From contig NZ_JH376581.1 in the NCBI RefSeq assembly GCF_000233955.1, positions 91,404 through 155,403 on the forward strand: a stretch of DNA of 64,000 nt, given 5' to 3'. The position numbers and the translations under genes are program-made. Of the stretch, positions 15,583 through 25,413 are shown one piece after another (positions within the stretch are counted from its first letter, which is position 1; each line of letters opens with the position of its first letter). The notes under the pieces are model-generated. The model worked only from the letters and a program-made list of their open reading frames with translations. It searched no databases and was not told the origin of the DNA. Source of the stretch: Paraprevotella clara YIT 11840. GTDB lineage: Bacteria; Bacteroidota; Bacteroidia; Bacteroidales; Bacteroidaceae.

Positions 15583-18276
15583 TTATAATGTATACGTCAC
15601 TCCGAAGCTCAACCCCACACCTTCGTTAAAGCGCTCCACTTCCACCTCGGTATTCTTACTCGGTATCTCCTGACGGAACACCACATCGGTATTCAAAAGA
15701 TTCTTGGCCGAGAACTTCACGCTCCAATGAGCGTTGAACTTCATATTGGCATTGAAATCCAACGTATGGAGAGTGAGTTGCTTCACATCGCCGATACCCT
15801 GTATACCCACAGCCTGTATGCGCTCGCCTTGCAAGTTGTAGAGCAAGGCCACGGTGAGCTGGCTTTCCTTTCCGAACTTAGGCGAATAGGTGAGGTCGGC
15901 ATTCATCAGGTAGGGCGACGCACCTTGCAGCGGACGTTCGGCATTGGTGTAAACCCCACCTTCCGGAAGGTTTACGTTGGTGTACATGTAGGACGCGTTG
16001 ATTCCCGCTTTCAAGTCTTTCACTATTTCCTTGCGTGCTTCCACTTCAACCCCTGCTGCCAAACCGTCGGACGCGTTCTGGAAAGAATGCATCATGGCTC
16101 CGCCGGACGTTGTTTGCGTACGCTCGATAGGACTGTCCAAATACTTGTAGTAGGCCGTGACGGCCACCATGTCGGTGGACGACGGACGAAAGAACTCATA
16201 ACGTAAGTCTATGTTGTAGTTGTAACCGTTGTCCAAGTTTTCATTACCACGTACTTGGGTGCCGCCATAAGACTCCTGATAAAGGAAAGGAGCCATCTCG
16301 ACAAATGAAGGCCGTGTCACCGTACGCGAAGCCGCCAGACGCAAGCTGTTTTTCTTGTCGAACGTGTACTTAAGATTCAAGGCCGGGAAAAACTCATCGG
16401 TGTTCAGGTCGCGCCGCATCTCCATGCCGCCGTCGTTATAGTATTTCACCCACTGACGCGTGCTTTCCATACGTACGCCCAAGTTCACCAGCAAGGCCTT
16501 CACCGGATAATAGTCGGCCTCGATGAAACCGGCCCAGATGCGGCTACCGGCTGAGTACTCATTGCGTTTCTGATGGCTGCGGTTGATGGTAATGCTACCG
16601 TTCTGCACGTTCTCGAAGTTCAAGTAACCGTCGGTATGATAGATGTCGGTCACATTAAGAGATTCCATCTCTTTCAAGTTATAATAGAAGCTCGTGCAGG
16701 TAAAATCCCTCGTCTTGTCACGCAAGGCCGCACCGAACCTCAACTTGTTTTCATCGGAAAAGCGGCACTGCGCCTGTACGTCACCCACCCATTCGTCCTC
16801 GTCCAACTTGCCGAAATAGCGCATGGTTTCCTGAGCATTGAGCTTGAACAAATCCCAAGTACCGTCGGACATCTGCCGGAACATCACCTGACGACGATCG
16901 GGTTCCTCACTGGAAGTCTTGCTATACGAACCGCTCCAATCCGTATCCCACTTGCCCAACACGTGGTGCCCAGCCAACTGGTAATTCTGCAATTCATACA
17001 CATGGCTGTTTTGGTTACTGCCTTTCAAGCGGATGCCTTCCTCGTCATGCCCTTGACGCGCCATATAGCTGTCCACCGCATTACGGGCATAAAAGGCCGA
17101 AAAGCCCACACGGTCTGCCTTGCGGAACGAATAGCCCACACTGGCCAAACCGGCCATCTTGAGCGTTTGGATAAAAGAATCGTAATCAAAACGGCTCATC
17201 TCCGTACCTGACGCCTCGAAAGTGCGGACATAAGCATTATCCAGACTTTCGTTGTCGGTATCAATACCGAAAGTAGCCAACACATCCATCTTGTTGCGCC
17301 CCAACCGGAAAGTGCGGCCGAAACCGAAACTACCGTTCAAGTCGGGTAGAGCAGAAGACTTATTCACTTCGAATGTGGTGGGGAAGATATTATGATTGCG
17401 ACTGTACTGCCGGTAATCGGAAAGCGGCAAATCCATGGCCTTCCGGTCCATAGAAGGAGTCTTGAACATCGTATTCGCCCTATCCATCTGATAGAAGTCG
17501 CCAAAGACCGTCCCCACCTTACCGCCGGTACCGAAGGATACGTTGAAAAAATCCTTCGTGCCGCCCTCTTTGGTACTGATGTCCACATGGGCACCGGAAT
17601 AGTCGGCAAACGCACTGGCCTCGTACACCTTGCTTACCGTGATGTTCTGCACGGCGGAGGAAGGAAAGATGTCCAACGGTATCAGTTTGTTATCCGGGTT
17701 GGGTGAAGCGATGGGAAGCCCATTGAGCGTGGTGGAACTGTAGCGGTCACCCAAACCGCGCACAATCAACTGGCCGGCTTCGGCGATGGAGATACCGGTA
17801 AGTTTTTTCACTCCTTCTTGTACGTTGGAAATACCTTTGATAGACATTTCGCTTGCGCCAAGGTTTTCAATGGAAAGCACCGCGTTCTGGCGTTCAGCCA
17901 GCAAGGCACGCTCCAACTCCAAGTTCTTGCGCGCGGTAACGGTCACTTCGTTCAGTTGTTTGTCATCAGTAGACATCTCGACCTTCACGGCCACATCACC
18001 CTTGACCGGGACCTGCAACGTCAGTTTCTGGGGGAAAAACGAAACGTATGAAACCTCCAAGGTATAGGTTCCCTTCTTCAATCCACGCAAATGAAAATTT
18101 CCATTGATGTCGGCCGTAGTGCCGATGCGCGTACCGGCGATGCGCACGGAAGCCCCCATCAGCGGTTCGTTCATTTCCTTGTCGATGACCACGCCCTTGA
18201 TGTCGCCTGCCTGGGCTACCGCCACGACGGCGGTCATCAACGCTACAGTCAAATTACACTTTTTCGATAAACTCAT
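15583..18276 (-). CDS. TonB-dependent outer-membrane receptor
   Basis: About 897 aa from the ATG at 18276; the frame opens 13 codons earlier but the signal peptide (LTVALMTAVVAVAQA) sits best with this start. Domains in order: carboxypeptidase-regulatory-like beta-sandwich (GDIKGVVIDKEMNEPLMGASVRI), plug (ENLGASEMSIKGISNVQEGVKKLTGISI, GLGDRYSSTTLNGLPIASPNP), and a 22-strand barrel ending in EGVGLSFGVTYTL with a terminal hydrophobic residue. It imports a large ligand with TonB energy. It lacks the extra length of SusC proteins and there is no SusD; the beta-helix lipoprotein follows instead. Confidence 0.93.
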   Translation of the reverse strand: MSLSKKCNLTVALMTAVVAVAQAGDIKGVVIDKEMNEPLMGASVRIAGTRIGTTADINGNFHLRGLKKGTYTLEVSYVSFFPQKLTLQVPVKGDVAVKVEMSTDDKQLNEVTVTARKNLELERALLAERQNAVLSIENLGASEMSIKGISNVQEGVKKLTGISIAEAGQLIVRGLGDRYSSTTLNGLPIASPNPDNKLIPLDIFPSSAVQNITVSKVYEASAFADYSGAHVDISTKEGGTKDFFNVSFGTGGKVGTVFGDFYQMDRANTMFKTPSMDRKAMDLPLSDYRQYSRNHNIFPTTFEVNKSSALPDLNGSFGFGRTFRLGRNKMDVLATFGIDTDNESLDNAYVRTFEASGTEMSRFDYDSFIQTLKMAGLASVGYSFRKADRVGFSAFYARNAVDSYMARQGHDEEGIRLKGSNQNSHVYELQNYQLAGHHVLGKWDTDWSGSYSKTSSEEPDRRQVMFRQMSDGTWDLFKLNAQETMRYFGKLDEDEWVGDVQAQCRFSDENKLRFGAALRDKTRDFTCTSFYYNLKEMESLNVTDIYHTDGYLNFENVQNGSITINRSHQKRNEYSAGSRIWAGFIEADYYPVKALLVNLGVRMESTRQWVKYYNDGGMEMRRDLNTDEFFPALNLKYTFDKKNSLRLAASRTVTRPSFVEMAPFLYQESYGGTQVRGNENLDNGYNYNIDLRYEFFRPSSTDMVAVTAYYKYLDSPIERTQTTSGGAMMHSFQNASDGLAAGVEVEARKEIVKDLKAGINASYMYTNVNLPEGGVYTNAERPLQGASPYLMNADLTYSPKFGKESQLTVALLYNLQGERIQAVGIQGIGDVKQLTLHTLDFNANMKFNAHWSVKFSAKNLLNTDVVFRQEIPSKNTEVEVERFNEGVGLSFGVTYTL

Positions 18277-18300
18277 TCTTATGCCTCTTTTTGTTCGCTG

Positions 18301-18308
18301 CAAAAGTA
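18301..18308 (-). promoter_or_regulatory. Promoter -7 box of the TonB receptor operon
   Basis: Reverse strand reads TACTTTTG, 24 bp upstream of the chosen ATG at 18276. This supports that start over the one at 18315, which lies upstream of the box. Confidence 0.5.
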
Positions 18309-18438
18309 GGCACATTACATTTCAAAAAGCTTACAAAAAGATGAATCTTCTGAGACAATACCTCATCGTAACATGTTCTTAATGTACGCGAAACAACTTC
18401 GTATCCGAATCTTACAAATCATTTCAGGATGCGAATCT

Positions 18439-19902
18439 TCACCACTCCATCAAACCCTTGATTCCCCTTCGGGTCAGTGTGATCCGAAACCTGCGATAAC
18501 CGGTCTTGCCCTGATAACGATAACGCATGACGAAATGGACATAATAAACCTTCTCGGCTGCCTGCGTGTGAAACTCTCCTTTCCCTTCATTCATATAAAC
18601 CGGGACATGAGGACTGTCCATCCGCCGCAAGAAATCCCGCAGGTTGATGCGGATGATATCATTAAACCCTTGCAACGGGTAATGACTCAAAAGTTTCAAC
18701 TGCTTATCCAATATGGAAATACGGCGGCGGTACACGATGACCGTCTCCCGCAAAGCACAATGACCGGCCTCCAACTCCGACACACGGCCACGCTGCGCAC
18801 GCACTTCGAGCGGCAATTTTTCTTCGTTTACAAAATCACATCCTTCCTTTCCCCATCCCACCGGCTCTCCGTGCATCACCAGTTTGATTTTATAGTCGTA
18901 GAACTTACTGCCCAACTTGTTGGCGAACCAATAATGCATCAGGTCCTTGATGCGGTCTTTGAACATATAACTCACCACCAATGCAATGAAAAGCGGCATG
19001 GTGAAATTCCCGTAGGTCTGCTGGAAGGAAAAAGAAACGACCGTGGCAAAAACCATGCTCAGCCCGGCCGCCAACATGAAAAACACTTGCTGAAGGACGA
19101 AAGTGTTGCTTTTCTTGTCTGCCAATATATACAAATCGCTCTCGATGTACTTCTTCAGTTGCCCGGCCCTGTGCAGGAAATTACGGTTATTATCACTGTT
19201 GCCTTCCTCCGGCAACAGAAATCCCCGCTCTCGCTGGTAAGCCAAATCCCCATCTATATAGGTTGCCGCAGCCGCCACCACACGGGTATAATCCTTCGGA
19301 AAATGCTCGCGTGCATATTCCATGACGCGGAACAAATGCATGTTAACCATACGGCACAGATACTCCTCTCCCAAATCGTAACGCGACCGCAACTCGAAAG
19401 CCACACGGTCTAAACCGGCTTTACGGGGTATCTCCCGATAAGCAGCCATAATGCGCGCCAACAAAAGCACAATGCCGTCCAGACGAACCCTGAACGCGTT
19501 CACTTCCGTTTCGCGATAAAGTCCGACGGCTGCCGTACGCAAAGCACTACGCGTGATACTGCCGAACATCTTTATCTGGTGTTCATACGTTTTTTCATGC
19601 TCTTCCGAAGGCTCCTCCGCCAATTCGCGACAACACATCAGCAACCGCGACAAAGGCAGGGCTTCTTCGTCGGCCACCTCCTCTAACGTATAAACCGGCG
19701 TAATCAGGCGCACCAAAGCCCGGAAGTCCCGGTAGAAATTACTTTTGGGATACGTTTTGGCGTTGATATAAAGGGAATCGGGAATGAAGATCCACGTATC
19801 CATCATGAAGTCGCTCACCGCAGCCGAAGGACTGTAGCGCGAATACCCCACCTTGAATTCCAGGGTATAACGGTCGTGTATCTTTCCATGAATCTCCAAC
19901 AT
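18439..19902 (-). CDS. Unrecognised conserved-looking 487-aa membrane protein
   Basis: I do not recognise the family. The N-terminal ~270 residues are soluble, rich in Arg and Glu and mostly helical, with no signal peptide. Two hydrophobic segments at about residues 272-296 (VFFMLAAGLSMVFATVVSF) and 302-318 (TMPLFIALVVSYMF) form a probable hairpin in the inner membrane. The C-terminal ~165 residues are again soluble and basic, with a beta-rich end (YYVHFVMRYRYQGKTGYRRFRITLTRRG). It is on the same strand as the TonB receptor but more than 120 bp separate them, and the receptor has its own promoter box. Confidence 0.7.
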   Translation of the reverse strand: MLEIHGKIHDRYTLEFKVGYSRYSPSAAVSDFMMDTWIFIPDSLYINAKTYPKSNFYRDFRALVRLITPVYTLEEVADEEALPLSRLLMCCRELAEEPSEEHEKTYEHQIKMFGSITRSALRTAAVGLYRETEVNAFRVRLDGIVLLLARIMAAYREIPRKAGLDRVAFELRSRYDLGEEYLCRMVNMHLFRVMEYAREHFPKDYTRVVAAAATYIDGDLAYQRERGFLLPEEGNSDNNRNFLHRAGQLKKYIESDLYILADKKSNTFVLQQVFFMLAAGLSMVFATVVSFSFQQTYGNFTMPLFIALVVSYMFKDRIKDLMHYWFANKLGSKFYDYKIKLVMHGEPVGWGKEGCDFVNEEKLPLEVRAQRGRVSELEAGHCALRETVIVYRRRISILDKQLKLLSHYPLQGFNDIIRINLRDFLRRMDSPHVPVYMNEGKGEFHTQAAEKVYYVHFVMRYRYQGKTGYRRFRITLTRRGIKGLMEW

Positions 19903-19977
19903 AATATTACGGACAAATCTACGAAAAAAACATCAGAATGCCACATTCACACCTCTACATATTAAGGAAAAAGAACT

Positions 19978-21660
19978 TTATTTCACCACATATATCTTGC
20001 TTCCCTTCAGTTTATCGTTTTTTCTGATAATATATATTCCCCTTGGCAGCTCATCCATACTTGAGATTCCATACAACCTCACACCGTGCAAAGTGAAAAT
20101 CTCAACGTTTTCCTGTACGTCCGGAAAATCAATTCCTATTTCCCTTTTTGACAGATTACTATCATAATCATAGTAGAAACGTTTCGTTCCGGAACCATAA
20201 TTATTGTCCAAGCTAACATCAATCCATAATTGACTATATTTAAACGCATTGGGTACATGTATTGTAGTTTGACCAGAACCTTTGATGTCAAATAACATGG
20301 CAGCCCCACCTTCATTACATACAGTCAACACCCCATTGTCACTCCCTACATAACTAAGAGTAATATCAAAACTGAAATAATACGGATTTTCCGCATCCTG
20401 CACATTAGCGATTTGATAGCCCAACACAAGGGGATGGGCATCCAGAAAAACGGGATAGCTTACTGAGGCTCCATCGTTTGTTTCGCATATGACCCTCCCC
20501 TGTTGACACTGGAATTTATCCAAATATTCATCCCCTTTTAGGGTAGACGGGATGGTAAAACTTCCTCCCGTACCTTGGGCTTGGTCTACATACGCCCCAC
20601 TATGATTATTGTAAAGCTGGTATTTCCATCGAGCATTAGTGATAGGGGTTCCATCTTGACCGGAAGCCTTGAATATGTGTCCTTGATAAACACTCCCGTA
20701 ACCATAAGTATCCAGACTGCTGCCATCGAGGGAAAGTTCATGGGGCTTCACCTCCCATCCTATCGCGGAAAGGGCATCAAGCGTTTCCGGATTTATGGGC
20801 AAAAGTTTGGTTTTGTCCTGATAAGGATAATTCATCAAATTGTCTTTCTCTAAAGAGAAATAGCATCCACTCCGATAGAGGACGAATCCCTGTGAATTGC
20901 TGTACAATCTCTGTTTACCACCCGGAAGATTAAGATACAAGTCTTGCACAAGGAATGCCTCAATGGCTTCGGAAGAACCAAAACCAGCCAAAGAACCCAA
21001 TGACAGATTGTCGGCATTTACAATGAGATTATCAAACAAAGAAGCTGTATTAGGATTTGCAAAATTTATTCCCGTACCACTTTGTACGATAGAAGTACCA
21101 AACCCTAATATATGAGCCAAATGCCTCGTCAAAGCTGTGGTCAGGTTATCATAACCGAACTCCAACTCATTAGCCCAAGAGGAATTCCAATAAACATAAG
21201 CATTAATATCTATAGTAGTAACTTCGTCCTTTCTTTGGAACTCTATCTGGTTGAGTAAATTTAATGGTGCACAGTTTCTATTTCTGTCCAACGCATATTC
21301 CACCGTGGTTTGTATTTCCACGTCCAGCGACATATTTTCATTAAACGTAACCTTAAATCGAACAGGCTCCTTAATATTCAGTTGTTCTTCCCATACATCC
21401 ATAGCCATCATAAGACAATGTTCCACCCCGATAGTCATATACGGGCTTACGGGCACGGTTGCCAAAATGTTCCCCTGCCTCGACCTCAGTTCATAAGTCT
21501 CCCCTTCCACTACAGTTTCTACCAACGGTTGGGGTGCGTATGCACTATAATTGTTCCCCACACTGTCCACATACGTTACTTTATAGGTTTCTTCTGTCTG
21601 CCCTATAGCCGTAGAAGACAAGGAAAACAACAAACCCAAAATACTTAAAATACACTTCAT
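19978..21660 (-). CDS. Secreted zincin-like protein with degenerate HExxH, type IX-like C-terminus
   Basis: About 560 aa from the ATG at 21660, chosen because the signal peptide (MKCILSILGLLFSLSSTAIG) starts there and a strong Shine-Dalgarno-like GGAGGAG lies just upstream, unusual in this phylum. Residues ~90-300 resemble secreted metalloproteases: VDVWEEQLN-like and NCAPLNLLNQIEF stretches, then LTTALTRHLAHILGFGTS. This aligns with HExxHxxGFG, but the first His and the Glu are Arg and His, so hydrolysis is probably lost. Beta-sandwich domains follow. The last ~65 residues (VEIFTLHGVRL, ELPRGIYIIRKND, GSKIYVVK) look like a type IX secretion sorting domain. Function is unknown; a binding or adhesive role is possible. 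Confidence 0.75.
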   Translation of the reverse strand: MKCILSILGLLFSLSSTAIGQTEETYKVTYVDSVGNNYSAYAPQPLVETVVEGETYELRSRQGNILATVPVSPYMTIGVEHCLMMAMDVWEEQLNIKEPVRFKVTFNENMSLDVEIQTTVEYALDRNRNCAPLNLLNQIEFQRKDEVTTIDINAYVYWNSSWANELEFGYDNLTTALTRHLAHILGFGTSIVQSGTGINFANPNTASLFDNLIVNADNLSLGSLAGFGSSEAIEAFLVQDLYLNLPGGKQRLYSNSQGFVLYRSGCYFSLEKDNLMNYPYQDKTKLLPINPETLDALSAIGWEVKPHELSLDGSSLDTYGYGSVYQGHIFKASGQDGTPITNARWKYQLYNNHSGAYVDQAQGTGGSFTIPSTLKGDEYLDKFQCQQGRVICETNDGASVSYPVFLDAHPLVLGYQIANVQDAENPYYFSFDITLSYVGSDNGVLTVCNEGGAAMLFDIKGSGQTTIHVPNAFKYSQLWIDVSLDNNYGSGTKRFYYDYDSNLSKREIGIDFPDVQENVEIFTLHGVRLYGISSMDELPRGIYIIRKNDKLKGSKIYVVK

Positions 21661-21726
21661 ATCTCCTCCCTCCATCAATTATTTGTAATATCTTACATTA
21701 AAATACGACCTATTTTACAAACAATC

Positions 21727-21734
21727 CAAAGATA
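21727..21734 (-). promoter_or_regulatory. Promoter -7 box for the zincin-like gene
   Basis: Reverse strand reads TATCTTTG; a TTTG lies at 21758-21761, 23 bp further upstream, slightly beyond the usual spacing. The leader to the ATG at 21660 is about 60 nt. Confidence 0.45.
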
Positions 21735-21879
21735 ACAACTTTTTGGAATAAAAGGCACAAATAAATACAGAAGATACTTTTTCAATATCATTATTTTTTT
21801 GTAGCCCCTCATCTGCAATGTCATGAACATTCATTACCACCATAAGCCATTAGCCGAGATGCCTCCACACCTCGCATGC

Positions 21880-22215
21880 TTCCCCTCCCAAGGTTTTTCA
21901 GAAAAGAGCCTTCATCTTTCAGGCGGCATGCCAACCACCTATCAAATAGCATGTTATGGAATGAAGGACAGAAAGGCCATCTTTCAGTTTCCTTTCATTG
22001 CAGAAAGCGGTAAAAAGTCCTGTACCAAACGAAAATTCAATCTCAGCCGAATGATTTTTCAATCTCAGGCGAACGTTTTTCAGTTCTGCGCCAAACGAAA
22101 TGAAGCCTGGCTGAAGGATGCCTGAAACGCCCTTCAGCCTGTAACATCAATATTATGAACGGATTACCATGTAACCTGAAAGATGAAGGATCTTTTTTGT
22201 AAAATCCCGGTGTAA
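21880..22215 (-). repeat. Palindromic interspersed repeat, copy 2 (inverted relative to copies 1 and 3)
   Basis: The ends are imperfect inverted repeats: left TTCATCTTTCAGGCGGCATG near 21911, right (reverse complement) TTCATCTTTCAGGTTACATG. The core carries AATCTCAGCCGAATGATTTT and AATCTCAGGCGAACG, the reverse complements of the core units in copies 1 and 3, and TTTCGTTTGGCGCAGAAC-type sequence read backwards. It lies in the divergent gap between the zincin-like and NUDIX genes. I see no gene in 21735-22370; frames crossing it are not credible. Confidence 0.78.
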
Positions 22216-22370
22216 ATATGTCCATCCTAAAGGACAATATCCCCATTGATTGCCTACTGTTCCCTAATTCCCACTATATTTCTACTGCCCCATTTATATT
22301 TCATGCTTTTGGGATATTAAAATTAACCCAATACGAAGCCTGCTTTCCGGATTTATTCCGTAGCTTTGCA

Positions 22371-22378
22371 ATCCAAGA
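22371..22378 (+). promoter_or_regulatory. Promoter -7 box for the NUDIX gene
   Basis: TAGCTTTG fits TAnnTTTG and lies 31 bp before the ATG at 22410, which shows that the longer open frame starting at 22218 is not the real start. Confidence 0.5.
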
Positions 22379-22409
22379 GAAAATAAACTTAAAAAAACAG
22401 ACTGTCATC

Positions 22410-22940
22410 ATGATGCACGAACATCCTTTCGCACAATTCCACTTCTGCCCGAAATGCGGCTCACCGCGCTTCGTGGAGCATAACGAAAAATCGAAACAAT
22501 GCGAAGACTGCGGCTTCGTTTACTATTTCAACCCCAGTGCAGCCACTGTCGCGGTCATCCTGAACGAACGACAGGAACTGTTGGTCTGCCGCAGGGGAAA
22601 GGAACCGGCCAAAGGCACGCTCGACCTGCCCGGCGGATTCTCGGACTGTTTCGAGAGCAGCGAGGAAGGAGTGGCACGGGAAGTAAAAGAAGAAACCGGG
22701 TTGGAAGTAACCCGCACGGAATTCCTGTTTTCCCTGCCCAACACTTACCTGTATTCCGGATTTCTGGTACATACCGTAGATTGTTTCTTCCGCTGTACGG
22801 TGGCAGACAGTAGCCTGGCTCATGCCATGGACGACGCAGCCGAACTGTTGTGGATTCCCGTGAAAGAATTGCGCCCGGAAGACTTCGGCCTGGCATCCGT
22901 GAGAAAAGGCATCGAAAAGCTGTTGGCACAATGGCCCTAA
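22410..22940 (+). CDS. NUDIX hydrolase with N-terminal zinc ribbon
   Basis: 176 aa from ATG 22410 (22413 is equally possible). Residues ~12-38 form a Cys4 zinc ribbon (FCPKCGSPRF and CEDCGFVYYF). The NUDIX box follows: GGFSDCFESSEEGVAREVKEE is its core, ending TGLEV, which fits Gx5Ex7REUxEExGU. The layout resembles NADH pyrophosphatase NudC and related NUDIX proteins, though it is shorter than NudC. The substrate is probably a nucleoside diphosphate derivative. The frame runs upstream to 22218, but those residues have no homologous character and precede the promoter. Confidence 0.9.
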   Translation: MMHEHPFAQFHFCPKCGSPRFVEHNEKSKQCEDCGFVYYFNPSAATVAVILNERQELLVCRRGKEPAKGTLDLPGGFSDCFESSEEGVAREVKEETGLEVTRTEFLFSLPNTYLYSGFLVHTVDCFFRCTVADSSLAHAMDDAAELLWIPVKELRPEDFGLASVRKGIEKLLAQWP

Positions 22941-23028
22941 TCCCCTCTCCCCAAGGGAGACACAGCGCGTACGGCTCCATTTATTCAAAAAAATTGTTAT
23001 ATATAAGGTGTAATCTATCTTTTTTTTC

Positions 23029-23036
23029 TACTTTTG
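23029..23036 (+). promoter_or_regulatory. Promoter -7 box for the topA-aroK-speA-argB group
   Basis: TACTTTTG fits TAnnTTTG and lies 28 bp before the topA ATG. A TTG at 22994-22996 is 32 bp away, too far for the normal -33 position. Confidence 0.45.
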
Positions 23037-23064
23037 CTGCCGAAATTTTATAAAGGTACAGACC

Positions 23065-25413
23065 ATGCAGAAAAATTTGGTGATCGTGGAGTCTCCTGCC
23101 AAAGCCAAAACCATCGAAAAGTTTTTGGGAGCAGACTACAAAGTATTATCCAGTTACGGGCACATCCGTGACTTAAAGAAAAAAGAGTTCAGCATCGACA
23201 CGACGAACTTCGCACCGCAATATGAGATACCTTCCGAAAAGACCAAACTGGTGAACGAACTGAAAGCGGAAGCCAAAAATGCCGGAACCGTCTGGCTGGC
23301 TTCCGATGAGGACCGTGAAGGAGAGGCTATCTCATGGCATTTGTATGAAGTGCTCGGCCTGAAACCGGAACAAACCAAACGTATCGTGTTCCACGAAATC
23401 ACCAAACCTGCCATCCTGCAAGCCATCGAACACCCGAGGGACATCGACCTCAATCTGGTAAACGCCCAACAGGCACGGCGGGTGCTCGACCGTATCGTGG
23501 GTTTCAAACTCTCTCCGGTGCTTTGGAAGAAAGTAAAACCCGCGCTTTCTGCCGGACGCGTGCAAAGCGTGGCCGTACGCCTGATTGTGGAACGCGAACG
23601 GGAAATCCAACAGTTCAAAAGCGAAGAAAGTTATCGCGTAGTAGCCCTTTTCACGCCTGCCAATAGCAAGGAAGGCACGGAAATCAAGGCCGAACTGAAC
23701 CAACGTTTCAAAAACAAGGAGGAAGCCACTCGTTTCCTGGAAAGCTGCAAAGGCGCGGCCTTTACCATCCGCGACATCGCCACACGACCGCAAAAACGCA
23801 TGCCGGCGGCTCCGTTCACCACTTCTACGCTGCAACAGGAAGCGGCCCACAAACTCGGTTTTACCGTGGCGCAAACTATGATGATAGCCCAACGCCTTTA
23901 TGAATCCGGGCGCATCACCTACATGCGTACGGACTCTGTCAATTTGTCTTCGCTGTGCATCAATGCCAGCACGGCAGTCATCAAAGAACTCATGGGCGAA
24001 CGTTACGTCAAGAGCCGCCAATTCCATACCAAAACGAAAGGAGCGCAGGAAGCCCACGAGGCCATCCGCCCTACCTATATGGACCAGACGGAAATAGAGG
24101 GTACGCCACAGGAACGCCGTCTGTACGACTTGATATGGAAACGTACGGTCGCTTCCCAAATGGCCGATGCTGAAATAGAAAAAACTACCGCTACCATCCA
24201 GATAAGCGGACAAGACGCCGCTTTCGTCGCCACAGGAGAAGTCATCAAATTCGACGGTTTCCTGAAGGTATATCGGGAAAGTTTCGACGAAGACTCGGAG
24301 AACGAGACGGCGGAAGGCAACCTGCTCCCCCCGATGGAGACCGGACAGCAACTGGAACGAAAAGAGATACAAGCCCTGCAACGGTTCACCCAACACCCTC
24401 CACGCTACAACGAAGCCAGCCTGGTTAAAAAACTGGAAGAATTGGGCATCGGGCGCCCTTCTACTTACGCTCCTACCATCAGTACCATACAACAACGCGA
24501 ATACGTGACCAAAGGAGACAAGGGAGGAGAAGAAAAGGAACTGGTTATCCTTACATTGAAAGGAGACACCATCAGCCAACAAGCCAAACAAACCGTCATC
24601 GGAGCCGAAAGGGGCAAGTTGGTTCCGACAGATGTGGGGACGGTGGTCAACGACTTCCTTTTACAATATTTCCCCGAAATCATGGATTATAACTTCACGG
24701 CCGAGGTGGAAAAGAAGTTCGACGACATCGCAGAAGGAAAAACGGAATGGACGCAAATGATGAAAGACTTCTACGGCGACTTCGAACCGGAGGTGGAAAA
24801 AACCCTCAATGCCAAATCCGAGCATAAAGTGGGCGAACGTTTGTTGGGCACGGACCCGCAAAGCGGAAAGCCTGTATTTGTCAAAATCGGGCGTTTCGGC
24901 CCGGTGGTGCAAATCGGAACGGCCGAGGATGAGGAGAAACCGAGGTTCGCCCAGATGAAGAACGGGCAAAGCCTGGAAACCATCACTCTGGAAGAAGCCC
25001 TCGAACTGTTCAAACTTCCTCGCGACCTCGGCACTTTTGAAAACACGACCGTATCCATCGGTACCGGACGTTTCGGCCCTTACGTCTTGCACAACAAGAA
25101 ATATGTCTCGCTCCCCAAAGGCAGCGACCCGATGAGCGTCACCCTCCAAGAGGCCATCAAACTCATCATCGAAAAACGACAGGCCGAAGTGGAACGCCAT
25201 TTGAGAAAATTTGAAGAAGAGCCGGAATTGGAAGTACTCAACGGACGCTACGGCCCTTACATCGCCTACAAAGGCAATAATTACCGATTGCCGAAGACTC
25301 TGGCAGAACGTGCCAAAGAACTAACACTGGAGGAGTGCATGACCGTGGTCAAGGAACAAGACGAGAAACCTAAAACGACGGCACGTAAAAGAACTTATAG
25401 CAAGAAAAAATGA
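23065..25413 (+). CDS. topA: DNA topoisomerase I
   Basis: 782 aa. The TOPRIM domain carries VIVESPAKAKTIEKFLG and the acidic triad region SDEDREGEAISWH. The active-site tyrosine is Y286 in RITYMRTDSVNLS. PSTYAPTISTIQQREYV and DVGTVVNDFL follow in the core. The C-terminal ~200 residues hold repeated GRFGPYV/GRYGPYIAYKG modules in place of the four-Cys zinc ribbons of the E. coli enzyme, and a basic tail (KKPTTARKR-like) ends the protein. It relaxes negative supercoils. The stop overlaps the aroK start by 4 bp, so this essential gene begins an overlapping group. Confidence 0.97.
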   Translation: MQKNLVIVESPAKAKTIEKFLGADYKVLSSYGHIRDLKKKEFSIDTTNFAPQYEIPSEKTKLVNELKAEAKNAGTVWLASDEDREGEAISWHLYEVLGLKPEQTKRIVFHEITKPAILQAIEHPRDIDLNLVNAQQARRVLDRIVGFKLSPVLWKKVKPALSAGRVQSVAVRLIVEREREIQQFKSEESYRVVALFTPANSKEGTEIKAELNQRFKNKEEATRFLESCKGAAFTIRDIATRPQKRMPAAPFTTSTLQQEAAHKLGFTVAQTMMIAQRLYESGRITYMRTDSVNLSSLCINASTAVIKELMGERYVKSRQFHTKTKGAQEAHEAIRPTYMDQTEIEGTPQERRLYDLIWKRTVASQMADAEIEKTTATIQISGQDAAFVATGEVIKFDGFLKVYRESFDEDSENETAEGNLLPPMETGQQLERKEIQALQRFTQHPPRYNEASLVKKLEELGIGRPSTYAPTISTIQQREYVTKGDKGGEEKELVILTLKGDTISQQAKQTVIGAERGKLVPTDVGTVVNDFLLQYFPEIMDYNFTAEVEKKFDDIAEGKTEWTQMMKDFYGDFEPEVEKTLNAKSEHKVGERLLGTDPQSGKPVFVKIGRFGPVVQIGTAEDEEKPRFAQMKNGQSLETITLEEALELFKLPRDLGTFENTTVSIGTGRFGPYVLHNKKYVSLPKGSDPMSVTLQEAIKLIIEKRQAEVERHLRKFEEEPELEVLNGRYGPYIAYKGNNYRLPKTLAERAKELTLEECMTVVKEQDEKPKTTARKRTYSKKK

